A stretch of DNA of 64,000 nt from NCBI GenBank assembly GCA_028280455.1, contig JANQLT010000152.1, positions 1 through 64,000 on the forward strand, read 5' to 3'. This DNA is from Kiloniellales bacterium (GTDB lineage Bacteria; Pseudomonadota; Alphaproteobacteria; Kiloniellales; JAKSDN01). The notes under the pieces were generated by a model that was not told where the DNA came from, ran no database searches, and was given only the letters and a program-made list of their open reading frames with translations. This document shows positions 10,463-17,697 of this stretch, piece by piece. The translations under genes were made by a program, and so were the position numbers. Each line of letters opens with the position of its first letter. Within the stretch, counting starts at the first letter, position 1.

Positions 10463-10731
10463 CGTCACTCAGTCCCCCGTTGTCGTGCGCCTTGCCCCGG
10501 AGCCATGCAAAAAGGGCCCGAGTCGGCGCAATTTCTCACCCCCCAAGGTGCTGGCCCAGGTGCCGGGAAAGTCCCGCCGAGCCTCGCCGGCGGCGCATTG
10601 TAGGGCGGCCCCGCAGCGAACCAAGGGCTAAGGCGGCAATGTGTGATGGCCGTCACAGTTTATTCTTCGGAGCGACACGGTCGGGCGTTCCCGACGCCCA
10701 GCGCGCGATCCGGGCCGCCCGTCAGGCGCTG

Positions 10732-11397
10732 TCAGGCGCTCTCGTCCTCGGAGATCGCCCGCAGCGGAATGCCCTGCCAGCGCGGCCGGCTCAGCTTTTC
10801 GACGTAGTCGGCGAACATGGCGTTGAAGCTGATCGAGATCCGCAGGCGCTGGCTCTCGTTGCGCTTGACCGAATGGGTCAGCCAGGCCGGGAAGATCACC
10901 AGGCGGCCGGGCTTCACGGGCATGGAATAGTGCGGCGCGGTGTACTGGCTGAAGCGCTGCACGTGGGGCGCGACGATGTCGACCTGGGTGCGCGGCTCGT
11001 GGAAGGTGATGCTGTCCTGGCCTTCCGTCACCTGCAGGTAGTAGACGCCGCTCAGGAAGTTGTTGGGATGGAAGTGCGGCGGGTGAGGGGCGCCGGGCGG
11101 GTTGATGTTGGCCCAGAGCGCGGTCAGCTCGAAGGCCTCGTGCTCCAGCGCCATGCGCGAGATGACGCCGCGCACAGCCGCCTCGATGATCTCGACCAGC
11201 TCGGCGAACTGCGGGTGCTCGTGCAGGGTCTGCTCGGTCTGCCAGTTCTGGCCCGGCTGGAGCTGCGGCCGCGGCGCGGTCATGCGGTCGATGTCGCGGA
11301 ACATCCGCGCGTTGAGCGCCTCCGCCCGGGCCGGCTCCAGGTCGTGGACCCAGACGAAGGTCGGGAACAGCGCTTCTTCGCTGACGTTGGTGAACAT
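10732..11397 (-). CDS. putative 2OG-Fe(II) oxygenase (TIGR02466-like)
   Basis: 221 residues with a double-stranded beta-helix. The segment HFHPNNFLSGVYYLQV, with ITFHEPR a little later, is typical of the small 2OG-Fe(II) oxygenases grouped as TIGR02466/PF13759. The later stretch GRLVIFPAWLTHSV supplies the distal histidine. Such enzymes use 2-oxoglutarate and O2 to hydroxylate a target; substrates of this group are not established. The ATG at 11397 lies about 35 bases after the stop of the PA14 protein gene, so the two leftward genes probably form an operon. Confidence 0.8.
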   Translation of the reverse strand: MFTNVSEEALFPTFVWVHDLEPARAEALNARMFRDIDRMTAPRPQLQPGQNWQTEQTLHEHPQFAELVEIIEAAVRGVISRMALEHEAFELTALWANINPPGAPHPPHFHPNNFLSGVYYLQVTEGQDSITFHEPRTQVDIVAPHVQRFSQYTAPHYSMPVKPGRLVIFPAWLTHSVKRNESQRLRISISFNAMFADYVEKLSRPRWQGIPLRAISEDESA

Positions 11398-11431
11398 GGC
11401 TGGATCCGGGCTCGTCAGGCCTGCACGCCGC

Positions 11432-12046
11432 TCAGCCGGCCGCCGCTACGTGGCCGAAGACCTCGGCCGGGACGATCGGCATGGTGCCCGGCGGATCGCC
11501 CGGCCGGCGCCAATGGAGCTGCAGGGTCGAGGTGTTCTTGCGCTCGAAGTAGAGCAGCTTGAAGGGATACCAGCCCGGCGTCTCGACCGTGACCTCGCCG
11601 ATCGGCGAGAACTGGTCGGCGTGGACTCCCGGATCGTCGACGATCTGCTCGCCGCCGACCCACAGCCGGATGCCGTCGTTTGAGTTCAGCGCGAAGGCAT
11701 AGGTGCCCGGCTTGTCGAGCTTGATCAGGCCGGTGATCTCGGCGCCGACGCCGTTGTCGACGCCGCTGGTCAGCACGTCGCCCTGGCCGACCGCGTAGTT
11801 CAGCCGCTCGATCGCCGGGCCGGGCTTGCCGTCCTTGTAGTCCTGCCAGTCGATCAGCTCGTCGATGTGGCGGAACATGTGGAAGTAGTACTTCACCGCC
11901 AGCCCAGGCTGCACCGCCTCGGCGGCCGGCTGCGGCAATGCCGGCGAGACCATGACCTGGGCGGCGCCCGGCGAGGCGCCCATCGGGCCGGCCAGAAGGA
12001 CAAGCGACAGGCTTGCCGCCAGGAGCTGAGATCTCGGGACGGGCAT
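11432..12046 (-). CDS. secreted PA14-domain protein
   Basis: 204 residues from the ATG at 12046, beginning with a signal peptide (MPVPRSQLLAASLSLVLLAG..., cleaving near GAAQ). The mature part is essentially one PA14 fold: LKVKYYFH-like opening (AVKYYFHMFRHIDEL), then TYAFALNSNDGIRLWVGG and the closing PFKLLYFERKNTSTLQLHWRRPG, the hallmark of PA14 carbohydrate-binding modules. It is likely periplasmic or surface-exposed and may bind glycans. A 37-codon upstream extension of the frame has no signal peptide logic and was not used. It is the first gene of a two-gene unit with the 2OG oxygenase downstream. Confidence 0.8.
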   Translation of the reverse strand: MPVPRSQLLAASLSLVLLAGPMGASPGAAQVMVSPALPQPAAEAVQPGLAVKYYFHMFRHIDELIDWQDYKDGKPGPAIERLNYAVGQGDVLTSGVDNGVGAEITGLIKLDKPGTYAFALNSNDGIRLWVGGEQIVDDPGVHADQFSPIGEVTVETPGWYPFKLLYFERKNTSTLQLHWRRPGDPPGTMPIVPAEVFGHVAAAG

Positions 12047-12729
12047 GGCAGCGACGCTCTCGGTGGGTGGCGGGAGGGCGATACTAGGGGCGTGCCGCGC
12101 CCCGGTAAACCGTCCGGACGAGGCTCGAGACGGCCTGTGGATTCCTACCTCAACCAATATGACAAGTCTGCCGTCGACCTGGTTAGACTACAGCGACTTG
12201 GACAAGTTTTTTGACATGCCTTTTTAGGATAAAATCGATCTCTTTCGCGGTCGCGGAAGCACGCATGAAGCGATATGCCATCGGCCGGCACACGCGCCTT
12301 GGCGATGGTAGCGTTCCCTGTGCCAACGGCGGGAGTCGGCCTATCCGACCCCCATTCTGGCCCTCGGTCGAGGAGACTCCGTCGACGGAGATCGACGCGA
12401 TCCACTTTGCTGGGGCTCAAGCCGCGGGGTCGAGGGCCTCTGCTTGGGCCTGGAAAATGTGTGAAATCTTGTCGTCCGCACCGAAGGACCGGCCACTTTA
12501 TTTTTTCAAGTTGCGCCCATCCCGAAAACTGCCTGGAATTCAAATACTTGAGAAGGGTGCGCTTGGCAACAGCTATCCATAACGCACAGATCAAGACAAC
12601 TATCCTCTTACTCTATAGAGCGATTCGGGTCGCTGCCGATAGGCCTGTTCCAGGAATGGCCCGGCGGCGGAGCCTTCCTGGCATTGCCTGGTCGTGATAG
12701 GCGTGACCTCGTGTCCCGAGAGGTACGAG
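12047..12729. other. intergenic region without a supported gene
   Basis: About 680 bases between the divergent PA14 and DUF1428 genes. The stretch 12150-12240 and 12480-12640 is AT-richer than the surroundings. Short open frames exist on both strands but none has a ribosome binding site, family resemblance or typical codon bias. A TTGACA at 12211 with TAAAAT at 12230 has only 13 bases between, too short for a normal promoter. It may be decayed coding DNA. Confidence 0.5.
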
Positions 12730-13128
12730 ATGACCTACGTCGACGGTTTCGTGATCCCGGTGCCTGCGGGAAACAGGCAAGCCTTCACGCGCCATGCCGA
12801 AATGGTCGACAGCCTGTTCCTCGAGCTGGGCGCCATCCGGATCCTGGAGGGCTGGGGCGACGATCTGCCCGAGGGCCAGCTCACCGATTTCCGGAAGGCG
12901 GTGCAGGCGAGGGACGACGAAACGGTCGCCTTCTCCTGGATCGAGTGGCCCGACAAGGAGACCCGCGAGGCCGGCATGCGGCGCCTGGGAGAGCTGATGA
13001 AGAGCGATCCGCGCTTCGACCCGGCGAAGAACCCCGTGCCCTTCGACGGCAAGCGCATGATCTTCGGCGGCTTCGCAGCGGTCGTCGATCTGTCACGGGC
13101 GGCGCCGGCGGAATCGCGGGATACTTGA
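12730..13128 (+). CDS. DUF1428 family protein
   Basis: 132 residues and a full-length member of the DUF1428 (YbaA-like) family: it opens MTYVDGFVIPVPAGNR, has the central ILEGWGDDLPEGQLTDF and ends with the KRMIFGGF motif. The fold is a dimeric alpha-beta barrel related to antibiotic-biosynthesis monooxygenase-like proteins; the function is not established. The ATG at 12730 has GAGAGGT just upstream. It precedes phnM on the same strand by about 70 bases, so the two may be co-transcribed, although no functional link is known. Confidence 0.85.
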   Translation: MTYVDGFVIPVPAGNRQAFTRHAEMVDSLFLELGAIRILEGWGDDLPEGQLTDFRKAVQARDDETVAFSWIEWPDKETREAGMRRLGELMKSDPRFDPAKNPVPFDGKRMIFGGFAAVVDLSRAAPAESRDT

Positions 13129-13200
13129 CCGGGATGCCGGCCCGGACGGCATGCGGCGGACCTCCCTCGCAAGCGAAGACCGCGGGATCGGGATAGAGAC

Positions 13201-14337
13201 ATGACGACTGCCTTGAGCCTGACCGGCGGCCGCGTGCTGACCGCCGAGGGAGAGATCGAAAGCGCCGACATCCACGTCGCCGAGGGCCGCATCGTCGAGG
13301 AGCCCGCCGCCGGCGCGCGAAGCGTCGACTGCAACGGCTACCACCTGCTGCCGGGTATCGTCGACGTCCACGGCGACGCCTTCGAGCTCGAGCTGCACCC
13401 GCGGCCCGGCGTCGACATCGCCCTGCCGATCGCCCTGGGCTCGATCGACCGGCAATTGCTGGCCAACGGCATCACCACCGCCTTCCACGGCCTGACGATC
13501 TCCTGGGAGCCGGGCGCGCGCAGCCTCGATGCCGGGCGCCGCTTCATGGCCGGGCTCGAGGCCGCGCGCCCGGCCCTGATGGCTGACCACCGCGTCCAGC
13601 TCCGCTGGGAGACCTTCGCCCACGACGCCATCGACGACCTGGCCCAATGGCTGTCCCAGGACCCGACACCCTCGCTCGCCTTCAACGACCACACGACCTT
13701 GTCCCTGGAGACGATACGAGCCGGCAACCAGGCCAAGCTCGAGCTCTGGGCCCGGCGATCCGGCGTCACCTTGGAGGCCTACGTCGACGAGGCCGAGGCC
13801 GTCGGCGGCCGAGCGCCCGCGGTGCCGGGCAAGGTCCGCGAGGTCGCCGAGCTGGCCCGTGACCGGGGCGCCGTGCTGCTGTCCCACGACGAGCGCAGCC
13901 GCGACGAGCGGGCCGCGTTCCGGGCGCTGGGGGCCGCCGTCTGCGAGTTCCCGCTCGCCGCCGAGGCGGCCGAGGACGCCGCCTCGTGCGGCGAATGGGT
14001 GGTCATGGGCGCGCCGAACGTGGTTCGCGGCGGCAGCCACAACGGCGCCCTGTCGGCCGAAGCCGCCATAGACGAGGGCCTGTGCAGCGTCCTGGCCTCC
14101 GACTACCACTATCCGAGCCCGCTGCACGCCGCCGAGCGCCTGGTCGACCGCGGCGTCAGGCCCCTGGGCGAGGTCTGGAGCCTGGTCTCCCGCAACCCGG
14201 CGGCGGCCATGGGCCTCGACGATCGCGGCATCCTCGAGCCCGGCCGCCGCGCCGACATCGTCGCGATCGACTGCGCCGGCCCCTGGCGCCACGTTCACAC
14301 GGTCGCCGGCGGCAAGCTGATCAGCTTCGGGCGCTGA
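13201..14337 (+). CDS. phnM: alpha-D-ribose 1-methylphosphonate 5-triphosphate diphosphatase
   Basis: 378 residues, the usual PhnM length. It belongs to the amidohydrolase superfamily, with the early metal motif in GIVDVHGDAFE (HGD in place of HxH), the segment FNDHT, the HDE of LLSHDERS and the DYHYPSPLHA loop near the C-terminus. PhnM removes pyrophosphate from the 5-triphosphate intermediate of C-P lyase-dependent phosphonate breakdown. None of the other phn genes (phnG-L) is in the window, so this copy is isolated; phnM is sometimes separated from the C-P lyase operon. The ATG at 13201 is preceded by GGGATAGAG. Identity is well supported; whether a C-P lyase exists elsewhere in the genome cannot be seen. 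Confidence 0.88.
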   Translation: MTTALSLTGGRVLTAEGEIESADIHVAEGRIVEEPAAGARSVDCNGYHLLPGIVDVHGDAFELELHPRPGVDIALPIALGSIDRQLLANGITTAFHGLTISWEPGARSLDAGRRFMAGLEAARPALMADHRVQLRWETFAHDAIDDLAQWLSQDPTPSLAFNDHTTLSLETIRAGNQAKLELWARRSGVTLEAYVDEAEAVGGRAPAVPGKVREVAELARDRGAVLLSHDERSRDERAAFRALGAAVCEFPLAAEAAEDAASCGEWVVMGAPNVVRGGSHNGALSAEAAIDEGLCSVLASDYHYPSPLHAAERLVDRGVRPLGEVWSLVSRNPAAAMGLDDRGILEPGRRADIVAIDCAGPWRHVHTVAGGKLISFGR

Positions 14338-14486
14338 CCTCGGCGCGGGCAGGCTATGAAAAGCGACCCCATGGCCAGAAAGTCGGCGAAGAGACCAGGA
14401 TAAAGTCAGAAAGGAGCCAGCGGCCGACCCGGGGTCGGCGAAGCCCGTCCTGTCGCCGTGAGCCGGGATTGCGTGACGGCACCGCG

Positions 14487-14518
14487 ATGTGTAGAATGAT
14501 GTGTGGAAATCTACACAT
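14487..14518. promoter_or_regulatory. palindromic operator overlapping the vapB start
   Basis: ATGTGTAGA at 14487-14495 is the exact reverse complement of TCTACACAT at 14510-14518, with a 14-base spacer. The right arm contains the first two bases of the vapB ATG (14517). VapB/VapBC complexes usually repress their own promoter at such inverted repeats, so this is the likely autoregulatory site. Confidence 0.62.
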
Positions 14519-14717
14519 GGCGACCAATTTATCCATCGAACCCGAGCTAATTGAACGCGCGCTGCGGGTCAGCGGCGAGCGCACGAAGAAAGCCGCCGTG
14601 ACCAAAGCCTTGCAGGAGTTCATTGCACGCAGGGAACAGAAAGGCTTGCTCGATCTCATGGGTAAGCTCGAATGGGACCCGGTGTTCGACTACAAGTCAG
14701 AGCGCACGCGCGATTGA
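14517..14717 (+). CDS. vapB: type II antitoxin, VapB family
   Basis: 66 residues. The N-terminus (MATNLSIEPELIERALRVSG) and the KKAAVTKALQEFI helix are those of VapB-type ribbon-helix-helix antitoxins, which hold the DNA and neutralise VapC with the C-terminal tail (GLLDLMGKLEWDP...). I chose the ATG at 14517 with GGA at 14505-14507; an ATG at 14487 would add ten unusual residues and start inside the operator palindrome. Its TGA (14715-14717) overlaps the TTG start of vapC, so translation of the two is coupled. Confidence 0.85.
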   Translation: MATNLSIEPELIERALRVSGERTKKAAVTKALQEFIARREQKGLLDLMGKLEWDPVFDYKSERTRD

Positions 14718-15118
14718 GCCTATTTGTCGACACGAGCGTCTGGTCGCTCGCCTTCCGGCGCGATGCACCCCCTGCAGATGGGCCCGTCGGAGAGCTGGTG
14801 CGCGCACTCAATGCCGGGGACACGATCGTGACGACGGGGCTCGTCCTTCAGGAGCTGCTTCAGGGTTTCTCGGGCCCGAAAGATCGAAGGTTGATCGAGG
14901 ACCGATTTGCCGCACTGCCGCTCCTGGTTCCCGACCGGCAGGACCACAGCGACGCGGCGGACCTGCGCAATCACTGCCGCCGTCACGGTGTCCGGATCGG
15001 AACTATCGATGCCCTTCTGGCCCAGCTGTGCATCCGCCACGATTTAGTGATGCTGACGACGGACAAGGATTTCCAGAGCCTGGCAAAACACATCCCATTG
15101 CCACTTTGGAGGGCTTGA
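14714..15118 (+). CDS. vapC: PIN-domain toxin, VapC family
   Basis: 134 residues from a TTG at 14714. The product begins MSLFVDTSVWSLAF, which is the standard VapC start, whereas an upstream frame would add 14 unrelated residues. PIN nuclease residues are present: D6 in FVDTS, E47 in VLQELLQG, D99 in GTIDALLAQ and D117 in TTDKDF. VapC toxins cleave RNA, often initiator tRNA or rRNA, when the antitoxin is lost. The TTG shares two bases with the vapB stop codon. All four acidic residues are intact, so the toxin is probably active. Confidence 0.87.
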   Translation: MSLFVDTSVWSLAFRRDAPPADGPVGELVRALNAGDTIVTTGLVLQELLQGFSGPKDRRLIEDRFAALPLLVPDRQDHSDAADLRNHCRRHGVRIGTIDALLAQLCIRHDLVMLTTDKDFQSLAKHIPLPLWRA

Positions 15119-15417
15119 GCCTGAAGACGGGCGCCATAGCTCCGAGGGCTAGCCTGCTCCTATGTCGTGCCGAGCGTCCAAGCCGGAGTATGTCTGCGAC
15201 ATGCCTTCGTCTAGGTGAAGCTTCGGCTTGGGATCCGCGTCGCACGCGGCAACAGACACATCCGATCATGCTGAATCGAAGTGAAGGCTTGTGGCGGGGA
15301 GCGAGGGAGAGAGCTCGAACGCGTCCTCCTACGCCAAGGCTTCGGAGGACACGCCTAGCTCTACCGATTTCGCGCGGCTTGCTGGCGTAAGCCACCCGAA
15401 GCTCGAAGAGCGTAGGG
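15119..15417. other. intergenic region, no supported gene
   Basis: 299 bases between vapC and the leftward tRNA. Several open frames cross it but none has a ribosome binding site or a recognisable product. It contains short palindromic scraps (for example AAGCTTCGGCTT) and nothing I can name. A small part next to the tRNA could be its 3' trailer. Confidence 0.4.
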
Positions 15418-15507
15418 TGGCGGATGGGGTGGGATTCGAACCCACGAGACGCTCGCGCGCCTGCCGGTTTTCAAGACCGGTGCCTTCAACCACTCGGCCA
15501 CCCATCC
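15418..15507 (-). tRNA. tRNA-Ser (anticodon UGA)
   Basis: On the minus strand the 7-bp acceptor stem GGATGGG (15507-15501) pairs perfectly with CCCATCC, followed by discriminator G and an encoded CCA at 15420-15418. The anticodon arm is CCGGT-CTTGAAA-ACCGG, with anticodon UGA read from 15473-15471. A long variable arm, typical of class II serine tRNAs, lies between it and the T arm (GTGGG-TTCGAAT-CCCAC). It decodes UCA/UCG-type serine codons. Confidence 0.96.
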
Positions 15508-15529
15508 CTGCGGCGGACAATAGGAATCG

Positions 15530-15563
15530 CCGCCCGGGCGGGCAAGCGGTGCTGCCCGGGCGG
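15530..15563 (-). terminator. GC-rich hairpin between protease gene and tRNA-Ser
   Basis: CCGCCCGGGC at 15530-15539 pairs exactly with GCCCGGGCGG at 15554-15563. It lies 43 bases beyond the stop of the leftward protease gene and just before the tRNA gene, so it probably ends the protease transcript. It lacks a T tract. Confidence 0.45.
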
Positions 15564-15606
15564 CGGGGGCCTGAGGCGAGGGCGGAGGACGCAGCCGGGT
15601 GGTGCC

Positions 15607-17329
15607 TCAGGCGGTAATCAGGATCTCGTTGTCCAGCGATGCCTCGGCGCCGGCGCAGGCGCTGCAGCCGCAACAGCCGTCGCCGCCACTACCACCGCCC
15701 GGGCCGCCTTCGCCGAGGGGCAGGCCGCTGTCGAGGTCGATGACGTCGTCGAGGCTGAGCAGGTGGCGCTCGTCAGGGGCATGGTCGTGCCCGTCGTTGT
15801 CGTCCTGGTGCTCCTGGGGGAGGACCGACTCGATGCCGACGTCCTCGAGCAGCAGGTCGGTGACGCCCCAGATCCAGCTCGCGCTCTGGGTCTGCTTGAA
15901 GGTCAGGACGTTCTCGCCCTCGCGCTGCGCGTCGGCGGCGATGAAGAAGCGGTCGCCGCCGTTCAGGGCGTCGTTCGGACCGGCGCTGAGGTAGCCCAGG
16001 TGGTCGCCGTTCAGCAGCACCTCGACCTCGTCGCCGATGTCGATGTCGTAGCCGGTGACCGAGAGAGTCAGATCCTGTTCCGTGCCGGCGAAGCTCGCCA
16101 CGACCTCGCCGTCGGGCTCGCTCCGGCCGGCCCAGCGGTTGCCCCATTGGCCGGTCTCCGCCACGCCCAGGCGCAGGACGAAGTCGCCGACCGTATCGGG
16201 CTCGACGGGCGGATCCGGCTCGGGCTCCACGGGCTCGACCCAGAAGGCGTCGTAGATGTCCTGGAAGGTCTTGAGCACGTCGGTGAACTGGAACAGCTCG
16301 ATGTTGAGGATTGGTGTCGTGGCCCCAGTCGGTGCCGCCGATCGAGGCGGCCTCGATCACGTCCGGCGCCGTGAAGACGAAGTCGAAACTGGCGAAATCG
16401 GCGCCGAACAGCACCGTGTCGGCAGAGCCGGCGCCGCCGTCGAGGTAGTCGTTGCCGAGGCCGCCGGTCAGGCTGTCGTCGCCGGCGTTGCCCCAGAGGC
16501 TGTTGTCGGCGTCGTTGCCGACGATCTCGTCGTCGCCGGACCCGCCCCTGGCGTTCTCGATGACCGCGTCGAAGGCGATGGCCAGGTTGTTGGTCAGATC
16601 GAGGTCGGAGAAGCCGCCCTCGGCCAGCGACAGCGTGAGGTCCCGGGTCAGGCTCGAGCCGTCGAGCTCGTCGATGCCGCCGGCGTCCCAGATGGCCTGG
16701 CGGCCGCCGAGATAGTCGGCGAGGTCGTAGACCGTGTCGCCCGCGTTGGTCGCCTGATTGGCGCCGTAGAGATGCTGCAGGGCGGCGATGTCGTAGATCG
16801 AGAAGGTCTCGACGTAGAGGTTCGAGACCCAGTTGTAGGACATCACCGTGTGGAACTGGTTGTCCTCGCCGGCCGGCAGGTTCGGGTTGCCGTCGAAGGG
16901 GTGCTTGAGGCCCAGCGCATGGCCGATCTCGTGCAGGACGACGGCGTACTCCTGGTCGCCGGGCTCCAGGCCCGGGTTGTTCCGGTAGCGGGTGTCGATG
17001 AAGACGTCGCCCGCGAAGCTCCCGGTGCCGGTGCTGTAGGGGTAGTAGGCGGCGCCGACCACGCTGCCGGAGAAGTCCTCGTAGGAGAACACGATCTGGG
17101 CGCTCTGCGGGTTGGCGACCTCGGTGAAGCTGATGTCGGTCAGCTCCTCGACGTGGGCCATGGCCTGGCGCAGGCCCTCGTGGTGCTGCATCGGGTAGGG
17201 CGTGAAGCTGCTGTAGTAGGCGGGCTGACCCTGGGGGATCGAGAAGGTCAGCTCGACCGGCGCCTGCAGGGGCTGGCCGGCGTTCCAGCGATAGCCGCTG
17301 GTCAAGGCATCGATGTAGTGCTCTGCCAC
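15607..17329 (-). pseudogene. serralysin-like (M10) metalloprotease with RTX repeats and CBM60-like domain, frameshifted
   Basis: The gene starts at the ATG at 17329 (MAEHYIDALTSGYRWNAGQ). The zinc site HEIGHALGLKH is at residues 133-143, with the Met-turn (TVMSYN, M163) 20 residues on, both serralysin hallmarks. Calcium-binding RTX nonapeptides (GGSGDDEIVGN, GNAGDDSLTGGLGND) follow at about 255-305. Near 16300-16320 the reading frame changes: codons for GHDTNPQH give way in the next frame to PILNIELFQFTDVLKTF, which continues the RTX-end module. The C-terminal part (about 16278-15607) is a Ca-dependent xylan-binding, CBM60-like module (FVLRLGVAETGQWGNRW... WIWGVTDLLLE) with a Cys/Gly-rich tail (DGCCGCSACAGAEASL). 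One extra base, or two missing, would explain the shift. Either the gene is broken or the assembly has an error. Secretion would be by a type I system, from the RTX region. Confidence 0.8.
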
Positions 17330-17697
17330 CGTCGTCTCCTAAGGCCTCGAATGGCTCGCTTTCCGGGGGGGGATCGGCGACCGCTCGCTCGCCGTGCGCT
17401 GATTACTAGTAGATCTTAGAATTCTACAAATACTGTTAAGAACAACCTTGTGATTTACTGTGTTATGCTTGAGATAATTCGGTGAATAGCCAGGCGATTT
17501 AACGGAGCTTTTTGGAGGCCTGTGACGTTCTTGTGGCGTCCATTCGGATCTGTGGCGACGGCCCGCGGCGCGGCCGCGCCACGAAGCTGCCGGTCGGCTT
17601 TGTGGGGCTCGGCCGCCGGGGCTATGCTGCGCGGCGGAATCGCGGTTCGTTCCGCGGCGGAGGCGGGGTAGCCAATGAGCGAGCAGGGGAGGCCCGG
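17330..17697. other. divergent promoter region of protease and cyclase genes
   Basis: About 370 bases between the leftward protease and the rightward cyclase. Positions 17400-17480 are AT-rich with imperfect inverted motifs (for example GTAGATCTTAGAATTCTAC at 17409-17427), a plausible site for promoters in both directions. No gene is apparent. Confidence 0.4.

Noticed and set aside
12211-12235. TTGACA with TAAAAT as a promoter
   Set aside because: Only 13 bases separate the two boxes, too short for a sigma-70 promoter.
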